Below, piece after piece: positions 1 to 7,671 of a DNA stretch of 15,437 nucleotides. This DNA comes from Methanoculleus marisnigri (lineage in GTDB: Archaea > Halobacteriota > Methanomicrobia > Methanomicrobiales > Methanoculleaceae). Every line of letters begins with the position of its first letter. The stretch's first letter is position 1. The notes under the pieces are model-generated. The model made no database searches, had not been told where the DNA came from, and worked only from the letters and a program-made list of their open reading frames with translations. The stretch lies in NCBI GenBank assembly GCA_002503885.1, contig DASQ01000020.1, forward strand, positions 1-15,437, given 5' to 3'. Made by a program: the position numbers and the translations under genes.

Positions 1-46
1 AATAACACGTACTTAGAAAATAGTGTGAAGAGTGGGAGCCCTAACC

Positions 47-469
47 TTAACCTGACGCCGATGGGTACCCATTATAGATCAGCGCAGGCGACGGAATGTC
101 TAGGTCTGCGATATCCATTGCCATGGCGATGTTTGCCGTGCTGAAATAACTCCACCGGCGGTCCTCGGCGACGAAGTTGCTGAGGTAGTTGCTCACACAG
201 GCCGCGAGCCCGTGTGGGTCTGTATACCATAGTTCTACGTTATTATTCTGAATACAGTTCCATAACGTGTCCTGCGAAACATAACCGTCGTGGAAGTCTA
301 TCCACATCTGTGCGACCGCCGGGCCGCAGTAGGATGTCGCATTTTCCTGCTGGTAGTAGGGCACGGAAAGCTGTTTGGTCACTTCTCCCGCCGTGACAGG
401 AGCAATTACCGCCCCTGCGACGAGCAGAACCGCCAGCAGGATGCCGGTCTTTGAGAGATATGTTTTCAT
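47..469 (-). CDS. Secreted C39-like cysteine peptidase, C-terminus missing
   Basis: A 140-residue protein with a clear signal peptide (basic start, hydrophobic residues about 8-26, cut probably near TAG-EV). The mature part opens like Peptidase C39-like proteins: a VPYYQQ segment, then SYCGPA with the presumed catalytic Cys48, a Gln/Trp-rich helix and a TDPHGL motif near residues 84-89. The family normally continues with a His (HWVVV-type strand) and an Asp/Asn, but here translation stops at TAA after NGYPSASG, with a further in-frame TAG two codons on. The catalytic triad is therefore incomplete and the gene is probably truncated or decayed. The ATG start is well supported by a GGAGGT ribosome site eight bases upstream. 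The substrate is unknown. I am confident of the family and less so of whether the gene is functional. Confidence 0.7.
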   Translation of the reverse strand: MKTYLSKTGILLAVLLVAGAVIAPVTAGEVTKQLSVPYYQQENATSYCGPAVAQMWIDFHDGYVSQDTLWNCIQNNNVELWYTDPHGLAACVSNYLSNFVAEDRRWSYFSTANIAMAMDIADLDIPSPALIYNGYPSASG

Positions 470-669
470 TGTTTTTAACCTCCATAGCTATTGAGGCATG
501 GAGTCGCAACGGTATCTCTCGCGATTACCGGCAAAACCGATGCCTCCGGGCACGCAGAGCGCACCCGGCCTCGGACCGTCGACGGATGAACGCCACGCTG
601 GTTGCGGGCGCCGTGTGCGGCATCTACAGCAGTCCTTCAGCCTCCCAGAACGATAAAATCGGCGAAAGC

Positions 670-699
670 GTTCGATCTCGGTCGAACAGATTCAAAAAC
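670..699 (-). terminator. Possible terminator after the HTH regulator
   Basis: Thirteen bases past the regulator's stop the minus strand carries five T (694-698). A perfect 6-bp inverted repeat follows (GTTCGA at 670-675, TCGAAC at 682-687). Archaeal termination often needs only a T-run, so this is plausible but weak. The rest of the 470-711 gap shows only the ribosome site of the peptidase gene and no clear promoter. Confidence 0.3.
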
Positions 700-711
700 T
701 ATATGTGGGGG

Positions 712-1251
712 TCACGTGCTTTTTCCGTCTGCAGGTGTGCATCCCGCCGCACGCCTCTTCCGCCACCGGAAATAGGCATACGTCACGAGGACCCCTCCGA
801 TCACCGCGAGCGCGATCCCGGCAACGAGCAGTTCCATAGGAGGTCCCTCCGGGATCGGGACTCCTCCTCCCGCAAGCGGGGGCACCGGCCCTTCCCGGGT
901 CGGCGCGGTCAGGAAGGCTGCGAGGGCACAGACCCCTCCGGCGAGGCTTGCCAGCCCCGCAGCCAGGAGGATCCGGATCCGGGCGCCGCCGTGCGGCTGC
1001 AGGAGGGCCTGCCCCTCCGGCGTGAGCGCGTAGTACACCCAGGCGTGCCCGTCGTCTCCGGCGGCGACAAAACCGGAGTCGGCCAGTCTCTGCAGGTGGT
1101 GATGGACCGTGGACTTTGCCAGGCCGAGGTCGGCCGCGAGCTCCGTGTTCGTCATCCTGCGTGTGTTTAAGGTCTTTAAAATATCAAGCCTGGTCTCGGA
1201 CGCGAGGACCTCGAACGTATCCTTCGTCAGGACGATATCGACCGGCTCCAT
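712..1251 (-). CDS. Membrane-anchored ArsR-like winged-helix regulator
   Basis: A 179-residue predicted transcription factor. Residues about 8-80 form an ArsR-type winged helix: the ASETRLDILKTL helix, then TNTELAADLGLAKSTVHHHLQRL as helix-turn-helix (about 34-56), then a wing ending in YYALTPEG. After the DNA-binding domain come two hydrophobic segments (about 92-113 and 139-162), the second followed by a basic RWRKRR stretch. The protein is therefore probably anchored in the membrane with its HTH in the cytoplasm. The loop between helices is proline/glycine rich and has no recognisable sensor. No ribosome site precedes the ATG; a TATA box about 27 bases upstream suggests a leaderless mRNA. 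Single-gene unit; its targets are unknown. Confidence 0.85.
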   Translation of the reverse strand: MEPVDIVLTKDTFEVLASETRLDILKTLNTRRMTNTELAADLGLAKSTVHHHLQRLADSGFVAAGDDGHAWVYYALTPEGQALLQPHGGARIRILLAAGLASLAGGVCALAAFLTAPTREGPVPPLAGGGVPIPEGPPMELLVAGIALAVIGGVLVTYAYFRWRKRRAAGCTPADGKST

Positions 1252-1273
1252 AGGGGAGTAGTTCGGAAAGACG

Positions 1274-1295
1274 GGATATAACTATTCCGTTATCC
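1274..1295 (-). promoter_or_regulatory. Leaderless promoter and likely operator of the HTH regulator
   Basis: Read on the minus strand, a TATA box (GTTATATCC) is centred about 27 bases before the regulator's ATG, so transcription should start at or next to the start codon; no Shine-Dalgarno is present. The box is one arm of an inverted repeat: GGATAtAAC (1274-1282) and GTTATCC (1289-1295), six bases apart, with one extra base in one arm. Such symmetry suits dimeric winged-helix binding and suggests autorepression. Confidence 0.55.
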
Positions 1296-1302
1296 CCACA
1301 TC

Positions 1303-1372
1303 GCAAAAAAGAAGCCTCCTCATGCGGCCGGGTCGAGTGAGAGCAGGGGACGGGCCCGTGCGTCCCCCTCAC
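1303..1372 (-). terminator. Terminator of the ten-gene operon
   Basis: Starting ten bases past the methyltransferase stop is a long hairpin: GGGGACG (1346-1352) pairs with CGTCCCC (1361-1367) over an 8-base loop, extended by GTGAG (1337-1341) with CTCAC (1368-1372) across a 4-base bulge. On the minus strand it is followed by six T (1305-1310) in a TTC-TTTTTT-G context. It separates the operon from the regulator promoter. Confidence 0.65.
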
Positions 1373-1381
1373 AGACGTAAT

Positions 1382-2098
1382 CTAACTCTCCGGTTTTTTC
1401 CCGGCCGCACAGACGTTGTAGGCGAGGTAGGGCAGGTTCTCCTCGACGAACGGCTCCACCTTCCGGGCGAGTTTAAAGACCGGGTCTGCAAGGTTTAAGT
1501 GCGCAAACGAGCACCGGCCGACCGCGACATCCTCAAACCCGGCTTCCTCGAAGAGCCCCGCGATCTCGGCGTTGGTGTAGTAATGCTCGTCGAAGTACCC
1601 GACACCCACCTTCTTTAAGCCGACCTTCTCCCCCACCTGGTAGACGATGGGGACGATGCTCGTAAAGACCGTCCGTGAGAGGGTGCAGATGGCGATCCGG
1701 CCGCCGGGCTTCAAGACCCGGTAGCACTCGCGGAGCATCGCCGCAGCGTCGGGGACGTAACTGAAGGCAAGCAGGCTTGCAAGGGCGTCGAAGGTGGCGT
1801 CGTGGAACGGGAGGACGTCGGCGGTCCCGACGCAGAACCCGCTCTCCGGGCAGCGCTGCCACCCGTGCCTGACCATCCCCGGGCTGATATCGAGGCCCAC
1901 CGCACGGCCGCCCTCCTCGACGTAGCGCTGCACGAAGAGCCCGGTTCCGCACCCGAGGTCGAGGAGAAACTTTCCCTTCGGGAGAGCGCTCATCACGTGG
2001 TCGGAGATGTGCCCATGGTAGTACTTCCCGCGGTTGCCGTCGTAGCGGTCGTCGTAGATATCCGCGACCTCGTCATAGTGTTGCTGTACTTTCTTCAC
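1382..2098 (-). CDS. Class I SAM-dependent methyltransferase (UbiE/Methyltransf_11 type)
   Basis: A 238-residue methyltransferase. Motif I is LLDLGCGTG (about 45-53), the acidic end of strand 2 is GLD (68-70), and an ADVLPF segment and a VLKPGG motif (about 128-133) follow, all typical of the Rossmann-like SAM fold. The C-terminal third has a YFDEHYY stretch and an EEAGFEDV strand as in small-molecule methyltransferases. The substrate cannot be deduced; quinone or lipid-like substrates are common in the family, but methanogens also have many orphan members. I chose the GTG at 2098 because GGAGGTG lies four bases before it. A longer reading to 2200 would translate only the overlapping upstream gene. 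It overlaps the clamp-loader gene by 26 bases, so translation is probably coupled. Last gene of the operon. Confidence 0.85.
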   Translation of the reverse strand: MKKVQQHYDEVADIYDDRYDGNRGKYYHGHISDHVMSALPKGKFLLDLGCGTGLFVQRYVEEGGRAVGLDISPGMVRHGWQRCPESGFCVGTADVLPFHDATFDALASLLAFSYVPDAAAMLRECYRVLKPGGRIAICTLSRTVFTSIVPIVYQVGEKVGLKKVGVGYFDEHYYTNAEIAGLFEEAGFEDVAVGRCSFAHLNLADPVFKLARKVEPFVEENLPYLAYNVCAAGKKPES

Positions 2099-3083
2099 CG
2101 AACACCTCCCGGGCAATCCGGGCAAGAAGTGCATTGATCTGCACAAAGTCGTTTGCATTCTGGCAGAGTTTGAGGTCCGCATCGGCGAGCGCGATGGCAA
2201 GGGCCGGGTGGTTGTACTCGCGCCGGACCACCTGCCGGAGTTCGCGGACGACCTCCCGCGCCGAAAGCCCGTACTCGATCATCAGCGACTCGACAATCCG
2301 GCGTGCGGCATCGAAGTTGCCGGCCCGGAGCGTGTCGAACGCAGACGTGGCAACGTTCGCGGTCTCCGAGCGCGAGACCTCAGCGAGGTCGAGATCCTTT
2401 CCCGAGCCGACGGTGATCTGCAGGTACATGATCGCCCGCCGCAGATCCCCCTGTGCGGCGTGGACGATCAGGTCGAGGTCGTCGACAGGACATGCGGCCC
2501 CTTCCGCAGCGAGGATCTCTTCGAGCCGGGCGCGGACGATCCCGCTCTCAAGCGGGGCGAAGAAGAGCGGCAGGCAGCGCGACGCGATGGCAGGGATGAT
2601 CGCCGACGGCCGGACCGTGACGAGGATGAACCGGCAGGTGGCGCTGTAGCGCTCCATCGTCCGGCGCAGGGCCTGCTGCGCCTCGAACGTCAGGCCCTGG
2701 GCGTCCTCAAAGACCATCAGTTTGAAGTCGGCGTCAAGCGGGCGCATCGAAGCGTACCACTTCACGATCCGCTTGAAGTTGACGATCAGGCTCCGGTCTT
2801 TGCGGTAGATCATGCTGAACCGCTCGTCCGTCTCAAGAGCGCTCTTCCCTCTCCCGAGGATGTCGGCGGCGCTGAGGATGGTCGTGTTCGCCTCCCAGTT
2901 CTCGCCGTAAAGCCTTCTGGCCAGGCACTCGACGGCCACGGTCTTCCCGGTGCCGTGCGGGCCGGAGATGAGCATATGCGGCACGCTGCCGGAGTCCGCA
3001 AACGCCGTGAGGCAGCGGACGACCTCATCCTGCCCGATGATTTCATCGCACCGCTTCGGGCGGTAGACCTCACTCCAGAGCAT
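2073..3083 (-). CDS. rfcS: Replication factor C small-subunit paralogue (clamp loader)
   Basis: A 336-residue AAA+ protein that matches archaeal RFC small subunits along its length: N-terminal SEVYRPKRCDEIIGQ, Walker A GPHGTGKT (41-48), a QQALRRTMERYS segment (136-147), the SRC arginine-finger motif (168-170), a lid with QGDLRRAIMYLQ, and a C-terminal helical collar. RFC loads the PCNA clamp on primed DNA. Key residues differ from a canonical subunit: the Walker B/DEAD box reads FEDAQ (125-129) in place of LDEAD, and the sensor 1 strand FILVTV lacks its Asn. This suggests a specialised, weakly hydrolysing subunit like the second small subunit known in Methanosarcina three-subunit loaders, with a canonical rfcS elsewhere in the genome. 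It overlaps the upstream gene by 14 bases. Confidence 0.88.
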   Translation of the reverse strand: MLWSEVYRPKRCDEIIGQDEVVRCLTAFADSGSVPHMLISGPHGTGKTVAVECLARRLYGENWEANTTILSAADILGRGKSALETDERFSMIYRKDRSLIVNFKRIVKWYASMRPLDADFKLMVFEDAQGLTFEAQQALRRTMERYSATCRFILVTVRPSAIIPAIASRCLPLFFAPLESGIVRARLEEILAAEGAACPVDDLDLIVHAAQGDLRRAIMYLQITVGSGKDLDLAEVSRSETANVATSAFDTLRAGNFDAARRIVESLMIEYGLSAREVVRELRQVVRREYNHPALAIALADADLKLCQNANDFVQINALLARIAREVFGEESTATL

Positions 3084-3801
3084 GGGCCAGTCTCTCTCTC
3101 ATCTCATCTATTGCCGCCCGGAGAAGATAGGTATTGTCAAGCGAGGCGACAAGCCGTTCACCCTCGCCGGGACCAAGAGAGGAGCACGCCGCGGTTATCG
3201 CGGGGATGGCACGCGTCACCTCGTCGACGACCGTCAGGGTCGCCGTGCGGGCGGTCCGAGAGAGCGGGTTTAGATCGATCGTGATGACGGTCTTCCCCAT
3301 CGCCCGGAGCGCCGCGCAGCGGTCCCCGTCCTCGAGCGGCACGAGGACCACGTCGGCATCCCCGATCCCTTCCGGGAGACAGAGGGCGCGGTCGTGGGAG
3401 AGCGGGACGAGCCGTTCCGGTGTCCCGGAGAGGACCCGGACGCCGCGCTCCGTAAGAAGCCGGGTGATCAGCGCCATCCGCTCCTCTGTCCGGTGAAAGA
3501 GGTTCACCTCGACGTCGGCGCCGCTTGCCCGCTGGAGCGCCGCGACCTCATCTGCCGCAAGCGCCGCCGTGTTCCCGTTCACCGATATCACCGCGTGCCG
3601 GGCAGATAAAAGCATCGCGGCGGCCGTCCGGGCGGCGAGAGCAGCGCTCTTCGTCGTCCTCTCGCCGATCAGGTAGTCGAACGCCTCACCGCGCCCGTGG
3701 GCGGCGAGCCCTTCCATGGCGACGATGCCCTCGCGGGCGCACCGGGCCAGCCGCTCGCGGGCGACCAGGGAGCGATAGCGTGGATGGTCTTTGGAGATCA
3801 T
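3070..3801 (-). CDS. 4-phosphopantoate--beta-alanine ligase (phosphopantothenate synthetase)
   Basis: A 243-residue archaeal phosphopantothenate synthetase (former DUF137). It joins 4-phosphopantoate to beta-alanine with ATP, giving 4'-phosphopantothenate; this route replaces bacterial PanC/PanK order in archaea. Family hallmarks are the N-terminal HPRYRSLVARERL, the ISVNGNTAAL loop (72-81), VNLFHRTEER (99-108) and TIDLNPLSRTA (174-184) followed by VVDEVTRA (191-198). The ATG overlaps the stop of pantoate kinase in an ATGA junction, so the two sequential enzymes are translationally coupled, and coaBC lies just before them. Length is normal for the family. I see no damage to conserved motifs. 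Confidence 0.93.
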   Translation of the reverse strand: MISKDHPRYRSLVARERLARCAREGIVAMEGLAAHGRGEAFDYLIGERTTKSAALAARTAAAMLLSARHAVISVNGNTAALAADEVAALQRASGADVEVNLFHRTEERMALITRLLTERGVRVLSGTPERLVPLSHDRALCLPEGIGDADVVLVPLEDGDRCAALRAMGKTVITIDLNPLSRTARTATLTVVDEVTRAIPAITAACSSLGPGEGERLVASLDNTYLLRAAIDEMRERLAHALE

Positions 3802-4640
3802 GGTTTCATCTCGATTATGTATGCGCCGCGGCGTGCGACGCGGAGACGGTAGACCTCCCCGAACCCGGAGAGCACCCGCTCCGCAGCCTCACCGCAGGCA
3901 AAGACACCGTTTCCAAGCATCGTCATGCTTGCCGGAACCCCGGCGGCGTCGCAGGCCTCGAGCACCCGGTGCACCTCCGGCGCGATGAGCCCGCTCTTCT
4001 CGGCGAACCCTCGCGAGAGGAGGCAGAAGTCGATGAGGTCCCGTGGGCAGCGGTCGGGGTATGCGCCGGCTATCCGCGCCATCGCCCCCTCCGACGAGAG
4101 GACCGAGGCGGTCGGGAGCGGGCCGAGGCTCACGGCGTATAGAGGTTCCTCCGGGTAGAACCGGATGATGTTCGCGTGAATGCCCGGCCCCGTCCTGCAG
4201 ACGACCCCGCCTGCCCGGCTCGCGGCGACGTCCCCGAGACCGGTGCGGTGGAGGACCTCGGCCTCGTGAGCCCTCTCAGCCACCTCGTCCGCGGAGAGGT
4301 CGAGGCTGAATAGGTGATTTGCCGCCGTGAGCGTTGATAGAAGCGCCGCTGCCGAGAGGCCGAACCCGGCGCCGATGGGGAGCCTGCACTCCGTGGTGAC
4401 ACTGGCGGCGACGCCCAGTCGGTCGAGGGCGTACTCGACCGGCGGCGACCCGGTGCTTGCATGGCCCGGCCGGACAACCCGGACCGTCGTCTCCGCGGCC
4501 TTCGCGACCGTCGAGCGCACCCCTTCGTCGATGACCACGCCGGCCCCGACGCTCCCGGTGCTCGAGGGGTCGCTCCCTTCGATCCGCCTGAAATAGCCGG
4601 ATATGTGCCCGGGGGAGAAGGCTACAGCAGTCCGGACCAT
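3798..4640 (-). CDS. Pantoate kinase (GHMP family)
   Basis: A 280-residue GHMP kinase that matches archaeal pantoate kinase, which makes 4-phosphopantoate from pantoate and ATP in archaeal CoA synthesis. The start VAFSPGHISGYF and GSVGAGVVID are typical of this family, the GHMP phosphate-binding loop is PIGAGFGLSAA (88-98), and GLGDVAASRAGG lies at about 134-145. The start chosen is the ATG at 4640, because residues from here match the family and GAGGAGGT lies about ten bases upstream; a longer frame to 4838 only re-reads coaBC and looks non-protein-like. It overlaps coaBC by 19 bases and its product feeds the next gene directly. Confidence 0.92.
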   Translation of the reverse strand: MVRTAVAFSPGHISGYFRRIEGSDPSSTGSVGAGVVIDEGVRSTVAKAAETTVRVVRPGHASTGSPPVEYALDRLGVAASVTTECRLPIGAGFGLSAAALLSTLTAANHLFSLDLSADEVAERAHEAEVLHRTGLGDVAASRAGGVVCRTGPGIHANIIRFYPEEPLYAVSLGPLPTASVLSSEGAMARIAGAYPDRCPRDLIDFCLLSRGFAEKSGLIAPEVHRVLEACDAAGVPASMTMLGNGVFACGEAAERVLSGFGEVYRLRVARRGAYIIEMKP

Positions 4641-5749
4641 ACCGCTGCCGCGACCTCCTCTTTGCTCCCCGTCACGTCGGTAGCCCCGCCGGCGGTCATG
4701 ATGCAAAACGACCCCTCGGCCGCCCCCATCGCCGGTGGAGCGTTCACGACGACCATCCGGGCACCCGCATCGAGCATTGCTCTCGCCCGCTCTTCCTCGT
4801 CCCACCCCAGTTTGAACGCCACCGTCACGGGACGGCACGCCGCCATCACCTCGTCGATGACCTTCGGGAGGGGGTCGAGCCTGACCGTCAGGGGCGAGCC
4901 GCTCGGGATCTTCCCCTCCCGCCGCCCGGGGGCAAAGTCCGATATCGCTGCCGCGCTGACGTAGATGTCGATCCCTTCGCGGCAGACAGCGAGGACAGCC
5001 TCACGCATCTCTCCGGCGGTCATGACATGGATGTTTCGGACGCACGGGAACGAGCCGCTGTGCACCACCGTCACCTCGGCACCGAGCCGGAAGGCCTCGA
5101 GCGCGAGCGCCTGACCCATCCGTCCGGTCGACCGGGTGGTCAGCACCCGCACGTCGTCGAGGGGTTCCGCACACGCCCCGCTCGTGATCAGGACTTTTTT
5201 GCCCGCGAGCGGCCGGCCGGAGACCGCCCGGGCGGCGTGGAGGACGATGACGTCGTTGTCGGCGATCTTCGCCTTCCCCTCCTCGACCTTCGGGTCGACG
5301 ACGTCGATGCCCCAGGAGCGGAGCCGCCGGAGGTTCTCCTTGATCCCGGGGTGGCGGTACATGCTCTCGTGCATCGCGGGAGCGACCACCACCGGCATCC
5401 CCTGCCCGAGCGCCGTCGTGGCGAAGGTCGTGACCGGGGTATCGTCGATCCCGCAGGCAATCTTCCCGATGGTGTTTGCCGTGCAGGGGGCGACCAGCAG
5501 GAGGTCCGCCGCCCCGCCCTCACCGCAGTAGAGGACGTGCTCAACGAGGCCGGTGATCCGGGTTATTGCCGGCCGTCCGGTCGCGTAGGTCAGGGCGTCG
5601 GGGTGGACGATCCCCGCTGCCGCCTCCGTCATGACCGCCTGCACCGTTGCGCCCCGGCGCCGCAGGGCGTGAGCGAGTTTCACCGTCTCGACGGCTGCGA
5701 TGCTCCCCGTCACGGCAAGGACCACCGTCTTTCCCGAAAGTGTCTTCAC
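4622..5749 (-). CDS. coaBC: Bifunctional phosphopantothenoylcysteine decarboxylase / phosphopantothenate--cysteine ligase
   Basis: A 375-residue CoaBC (Dfp). The N-terminal half is the FMN flavoprotein decarboxylase: VVLAVTGSIAAVET (9-22), the likely catalytic His71 in GLVEHVLY, APCTANTIGKIA (88-98) and PAMHESMY (124-131, the archaeal form of PAMN). The bacterial active-site Cys loop is replaced by EEGKAKIA, as usual in archaea. The C-terminal half is the ligase: LITSGACAEPLDDVR (187-201), RSTGRMG (206-212), a KIPSG loop and FKLGW. It converts phosphopantothenate to 4'-phosphopantetheine, the steps after the next two genes. The GTG start at 5749 forms a GTGA overlap with the taw2 stop and has AGGATGTGA seven bases upstream; a start at 5779 is less likely. 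Confidence 0.93.
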   Translation of the reverse strand: MKTLSGKTVVLAVTGSIAAVETVKLAHALRRRGATVQAVMTEAAAGIVHPDALTYATGRPAITRITGLVEHVLYCGEGGAADLLLVAPCTANTIGKIACGIDDTPVTTFATTALGQGMPVVVAPAMHESMYRHPGIKENLRRLRSWGIDVVDPKVEEGKAKIADNDVIVLHAARAVSGRPLAGKKVLITSGACAEPLDDVRVLTTRSTGRMGQALALEAFRLGAEVTVVHSGSFPCVRNIHVMTAGEMREAVLAVCREGIDIYVSAAAISDFAPGRREGKIPSGSPLTVRLDPLPKVIDEVMAACRPVTVAFKLGWDEEERARAMLDAGARMVVVNAPPAMGAAEGSFCIMTAGGATDVTGSKEEVAAAVWSGLL

Positions 5750-6615
5750 GATACCGTCACATCCTGCACCATATGCCACGCGTGCGGGCCGTACTTCTTC
5801 ACCCGGCGGGAGGTTATCGCCGCCGCAAACCCGGCTTCCCCGGCCTGTTCCCGTATCGCGGCCGCAGTATCGCCGATACTGTGGACATGGAGCACGCTCC
5901 CGCTCCGGACATGGGCGAGGGCGTCGGCGAGCATCGACGGGGCTTCGAAATGCCCCATCAGGACCCGGTCGTAGACCCCGGCAAGAAGCGTCCGCGAGTC
6001 CCCGACCTCTGCCGTGACACGGTCCGCGACATGGTTTGCCATAATGTTTCGTTTCAGGTATTCAAAGGCTGTCGGATTGATCTCCATCGCATGGACCCGT
6101 GCGCCGCTTACGGCTGCGGGTATGGAGAAGTAGCCGATCCCGGCGAACATATCGGCGACCCTTTCCCCGGGCCGGACGAGAGCGGCAATTCTTGCCTTCT
6201 CCGTGCGGTTTCCCTGCGCAAACATCACCCGTGTCGGGTCGAGGATGAAGGTGTAGCCCTGCTCGCGGTGCCGCACCTCGCCGGCGGTGCCGTAGAGCAC
6301 TTCTGCGTCCGGGATGCGCATTGCGCCGAGAAAATCCTTCACCCGGACGACTCCCCGGGGGTGGCAGTGCCGGATGATCCCGGCGAGTTCCTCCTCAGAC
6401 GGGAGAGGGCCGTGGAGCACCGCGATATCGCCGACGAGGTGGTAGCCGCGCCCCCGGTAGGTCTCCCGCTCGGGGAGGTTCGCGTCGGCCGGATACCCCT
6501 CCCTGACCGGCACCCAGGCGGTGCCGCCCTCGACATACGGCCGGCGGGTGCGATCCACCCACTCTGCATCGAGACAATCGGTGAGGGCGCCCGCCGGCAC
6601 CTTCCTCGCACGCAT
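5746..6615 (-). CDS. taw2: tRNA wyosine derivative aminocarboxypropyltransferase Taw2 (Met_10 family)
   Basis: A 289-residue Trm5/TYW2-like enzyme. The fold is SAM-binding, with VADMFAGIGYFSIP (153-166), MEINPTAFEYLKRNI (177-191) and a C-terminal RVKKYGPHAWHMV segment. The DMFAGIGYF form, the INPTA motif and the KKY.P..WH end match archaeal Taw2 (TYW2), which transfers the aminocarboxypropyl group of SAM to the tricyclic base at position 37 of tRNA-Phe, rather than Trm5, the m1G37 methyltransferase. The N-terminal domain (about 1-120) contains a GDIAVLHGPLP stretch typical of the family. I prefer the ATG at 6615 because GGTGAGTGA lies just upstream; a GTG at 6624, touching the nmd3 stop, is an alternative. 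It ends in a GTGA overlap with coaBC. Confidence 0.85.
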   Translation of the reverse strand: MRARKVPAGALTDCLDAEWVDRTRRPYVEGGTAWVPVREGYPADANLPERETYRGRGYHLVGDIAVLHGPLPSEEELAGIIRHCHPRGVVRVKDFLGAMRIPDAEVLYGTAGEVRHREQGYTFILDPTRVMFAQGNRTEKARIAALVRPGERVADMFAGIGYFSIPAAVSGARVHAMEINPTAFEYLKRNIMANHVADRVTAEVGDSRTLLAGVYDRVLMGHFEAPSMLADALAHVRSGSVLHVHSIGDTAAAIREQAGEAGFAAAITSRRVKKYGPHAWHMVQDVTVS

Positions 6616-6624
6616 GGGAGTCAC

Positions 6625-7668
6625 TCACCCGACGATGATCAGGCGGTCCTGCTCCTCGTCGCGGAGCACCCGGATCGGCTGCCCCTCTACCGGGAACGTC
6701 CAGGGAACGGGGGTCAGTTCCCGCGTCTTGTAGGTCTTTGGGTCCATGAGCCCCACCAGGCCCGGCTGCGTGAAGACGACGAGTGCCGCCTCGGCATCAC
6801 GGACGCTGCCGATGATGCGCTCGATCTCGCTCTCGGCAAGGGTCCGGGTCATGCCGGTCTGGAGGTCGAAGACCCGGAGGCGCTGCCCGTCGACATCGCG
6901 CACCTCGAAGTAGTTGCCCCGGGATACCACCACGTCCCCTTTCTGATAGTAGGGGAGGCGGATGGAGTAGGTGATGCGGTAGAGCGCCTTGCCCTCCTTC
7001 TCACCCATCAGCTTCGGGTGGGTCGTATACCGCCCGCCGAGCGCCCCCGTTATCGCCCGGGTGAGCATCTGGCCGAGGTGCTGGGACCCGACGGTGATAT
7101 CGACGCCGTCCCTCGACTCCTTGAGTTCCGATATGAACGAGAGACGGTCCCCCGACTCCTGGAGAGAGTCTTCGGTCTGCTCTGCGATGCTCGTGGCGAC
7201 CTCGCGCTCGTAGGCGTTGATCTTTCTGTTCGTAGCCCGCACCTGGACGATCCCCTCGTAGTAGCCGCCGGAGATGCGGCTGCACCGGTCGCAGGCCTCC
7301 TTCTGCCAGTGGATCTCGACCTGGCAGGTCTCGTGGACCGGGATGGAATAGAGGGTCCCTTCCACGTCGACGGTGCAGGCCGTCCTGTTCGACGCGATCT
7401 CCTCGGATCGGACGGTGACCCTGGGGTTCTTCACATCCTCGTGGATGCTGACCGCCGATATCGCCATTTCGGTGATGAGATCTTCTCGCGGCGTCCGCAG
7501 GTCCGACCAGGTCTTGCCGCGCTTCTGCGAGTCGCAGACAGGGCAGTAGACGGCGGTCACGTAGTTCTCGCAGGTAAGCACCCGGGTATCCGCGACCCGG
7601 CACCGGGGGCAGAGCCCTTCCTCGGTTGGTTGCCCACAACGGGGGCAGATGATCGTCTGTATGGTCAT
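6625..7668 (-). CDS. nmd3: Archaeal NMD3 family ribosome-associated protein
   Basis: A 347-residue aNMD3. The N-terminus has paired zinc-binding cysteines: ICPRCG (Cys8, Cys11), LCPRC (Cys20, Cys23), then a further set around YCPVC (42-45) and ACDRC later, as in the eukaryotic 60S export adaptor. The archaeal protein is thought to bind the large ribosomal subunit during assembly or quality control. Downstream come GYYEGIVQVRAT, an EREVATSIAEQ helix, a DITVGSQHLGQML motif characteristic of NMD3, and two beta-rich domains including QKGDVVVSRGNYFEV. The last 60 residues (ALVVFTQPG to the end) form a further beta-rich segment that may be lineage-specific. Start ATG lies three bases after the DUF424 stop, so the genes are co-transcribed. 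Confidence 0.9.
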   Translation of the reverse strand: MTIQTIICPRCGQPTEEGLCPRCRVADTRVLTCENYVTAVYCPVCDSQKRGKTWSDLRTPREDLITEMAISAVSIHEDVKNPRVTVRSEEIASNRTACTVDVEGTLYSIPVHETCQVEIHWQKEACDRCSRISGGYYEGIVQVRATNRKINAYEREVATSIAEQTEDSLQESGDRLSFISELKESRDGVDITVGSQHLGQMLTRAITGALGGRYTTHPKLMGEKEGKALYRITYSIRLPYYQKGDVVVSRGNYFEVRDVDGQRLRVFDLQTGMTRTLAESEIERIIGSVRDAEAALVVFTQPGLVGLMDPKTYKTRELTPVPWTFPVEGQPIRVLRDEEQDRLIIVG

Positions 7669-7671
7669 GGA

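Noticed and set aside
2099..2200. 34-residue N-terminal extension of the methyltransferase
   Set aside because: It lies wholly within the clamp-loader gene in another frame; the GTG at 2098 has a GGAGGTG site at correct spacing.
2208..3284. A 358-codon plus-strand frame opposite the clamp-loader gene
   Set aside because: Shadow of rfcS; Arg/Asp/Pro-rich, with no motif and no ribosome site.
4641..4838. 66-residue N-terminal extension of pantoate kinase
   Set aside because: Reads an alternative frame of coaBC with Gly/Arg-rich, non-family sequence; the internal ATG at 4640 has a ribosome site and the conserved N-terminus.
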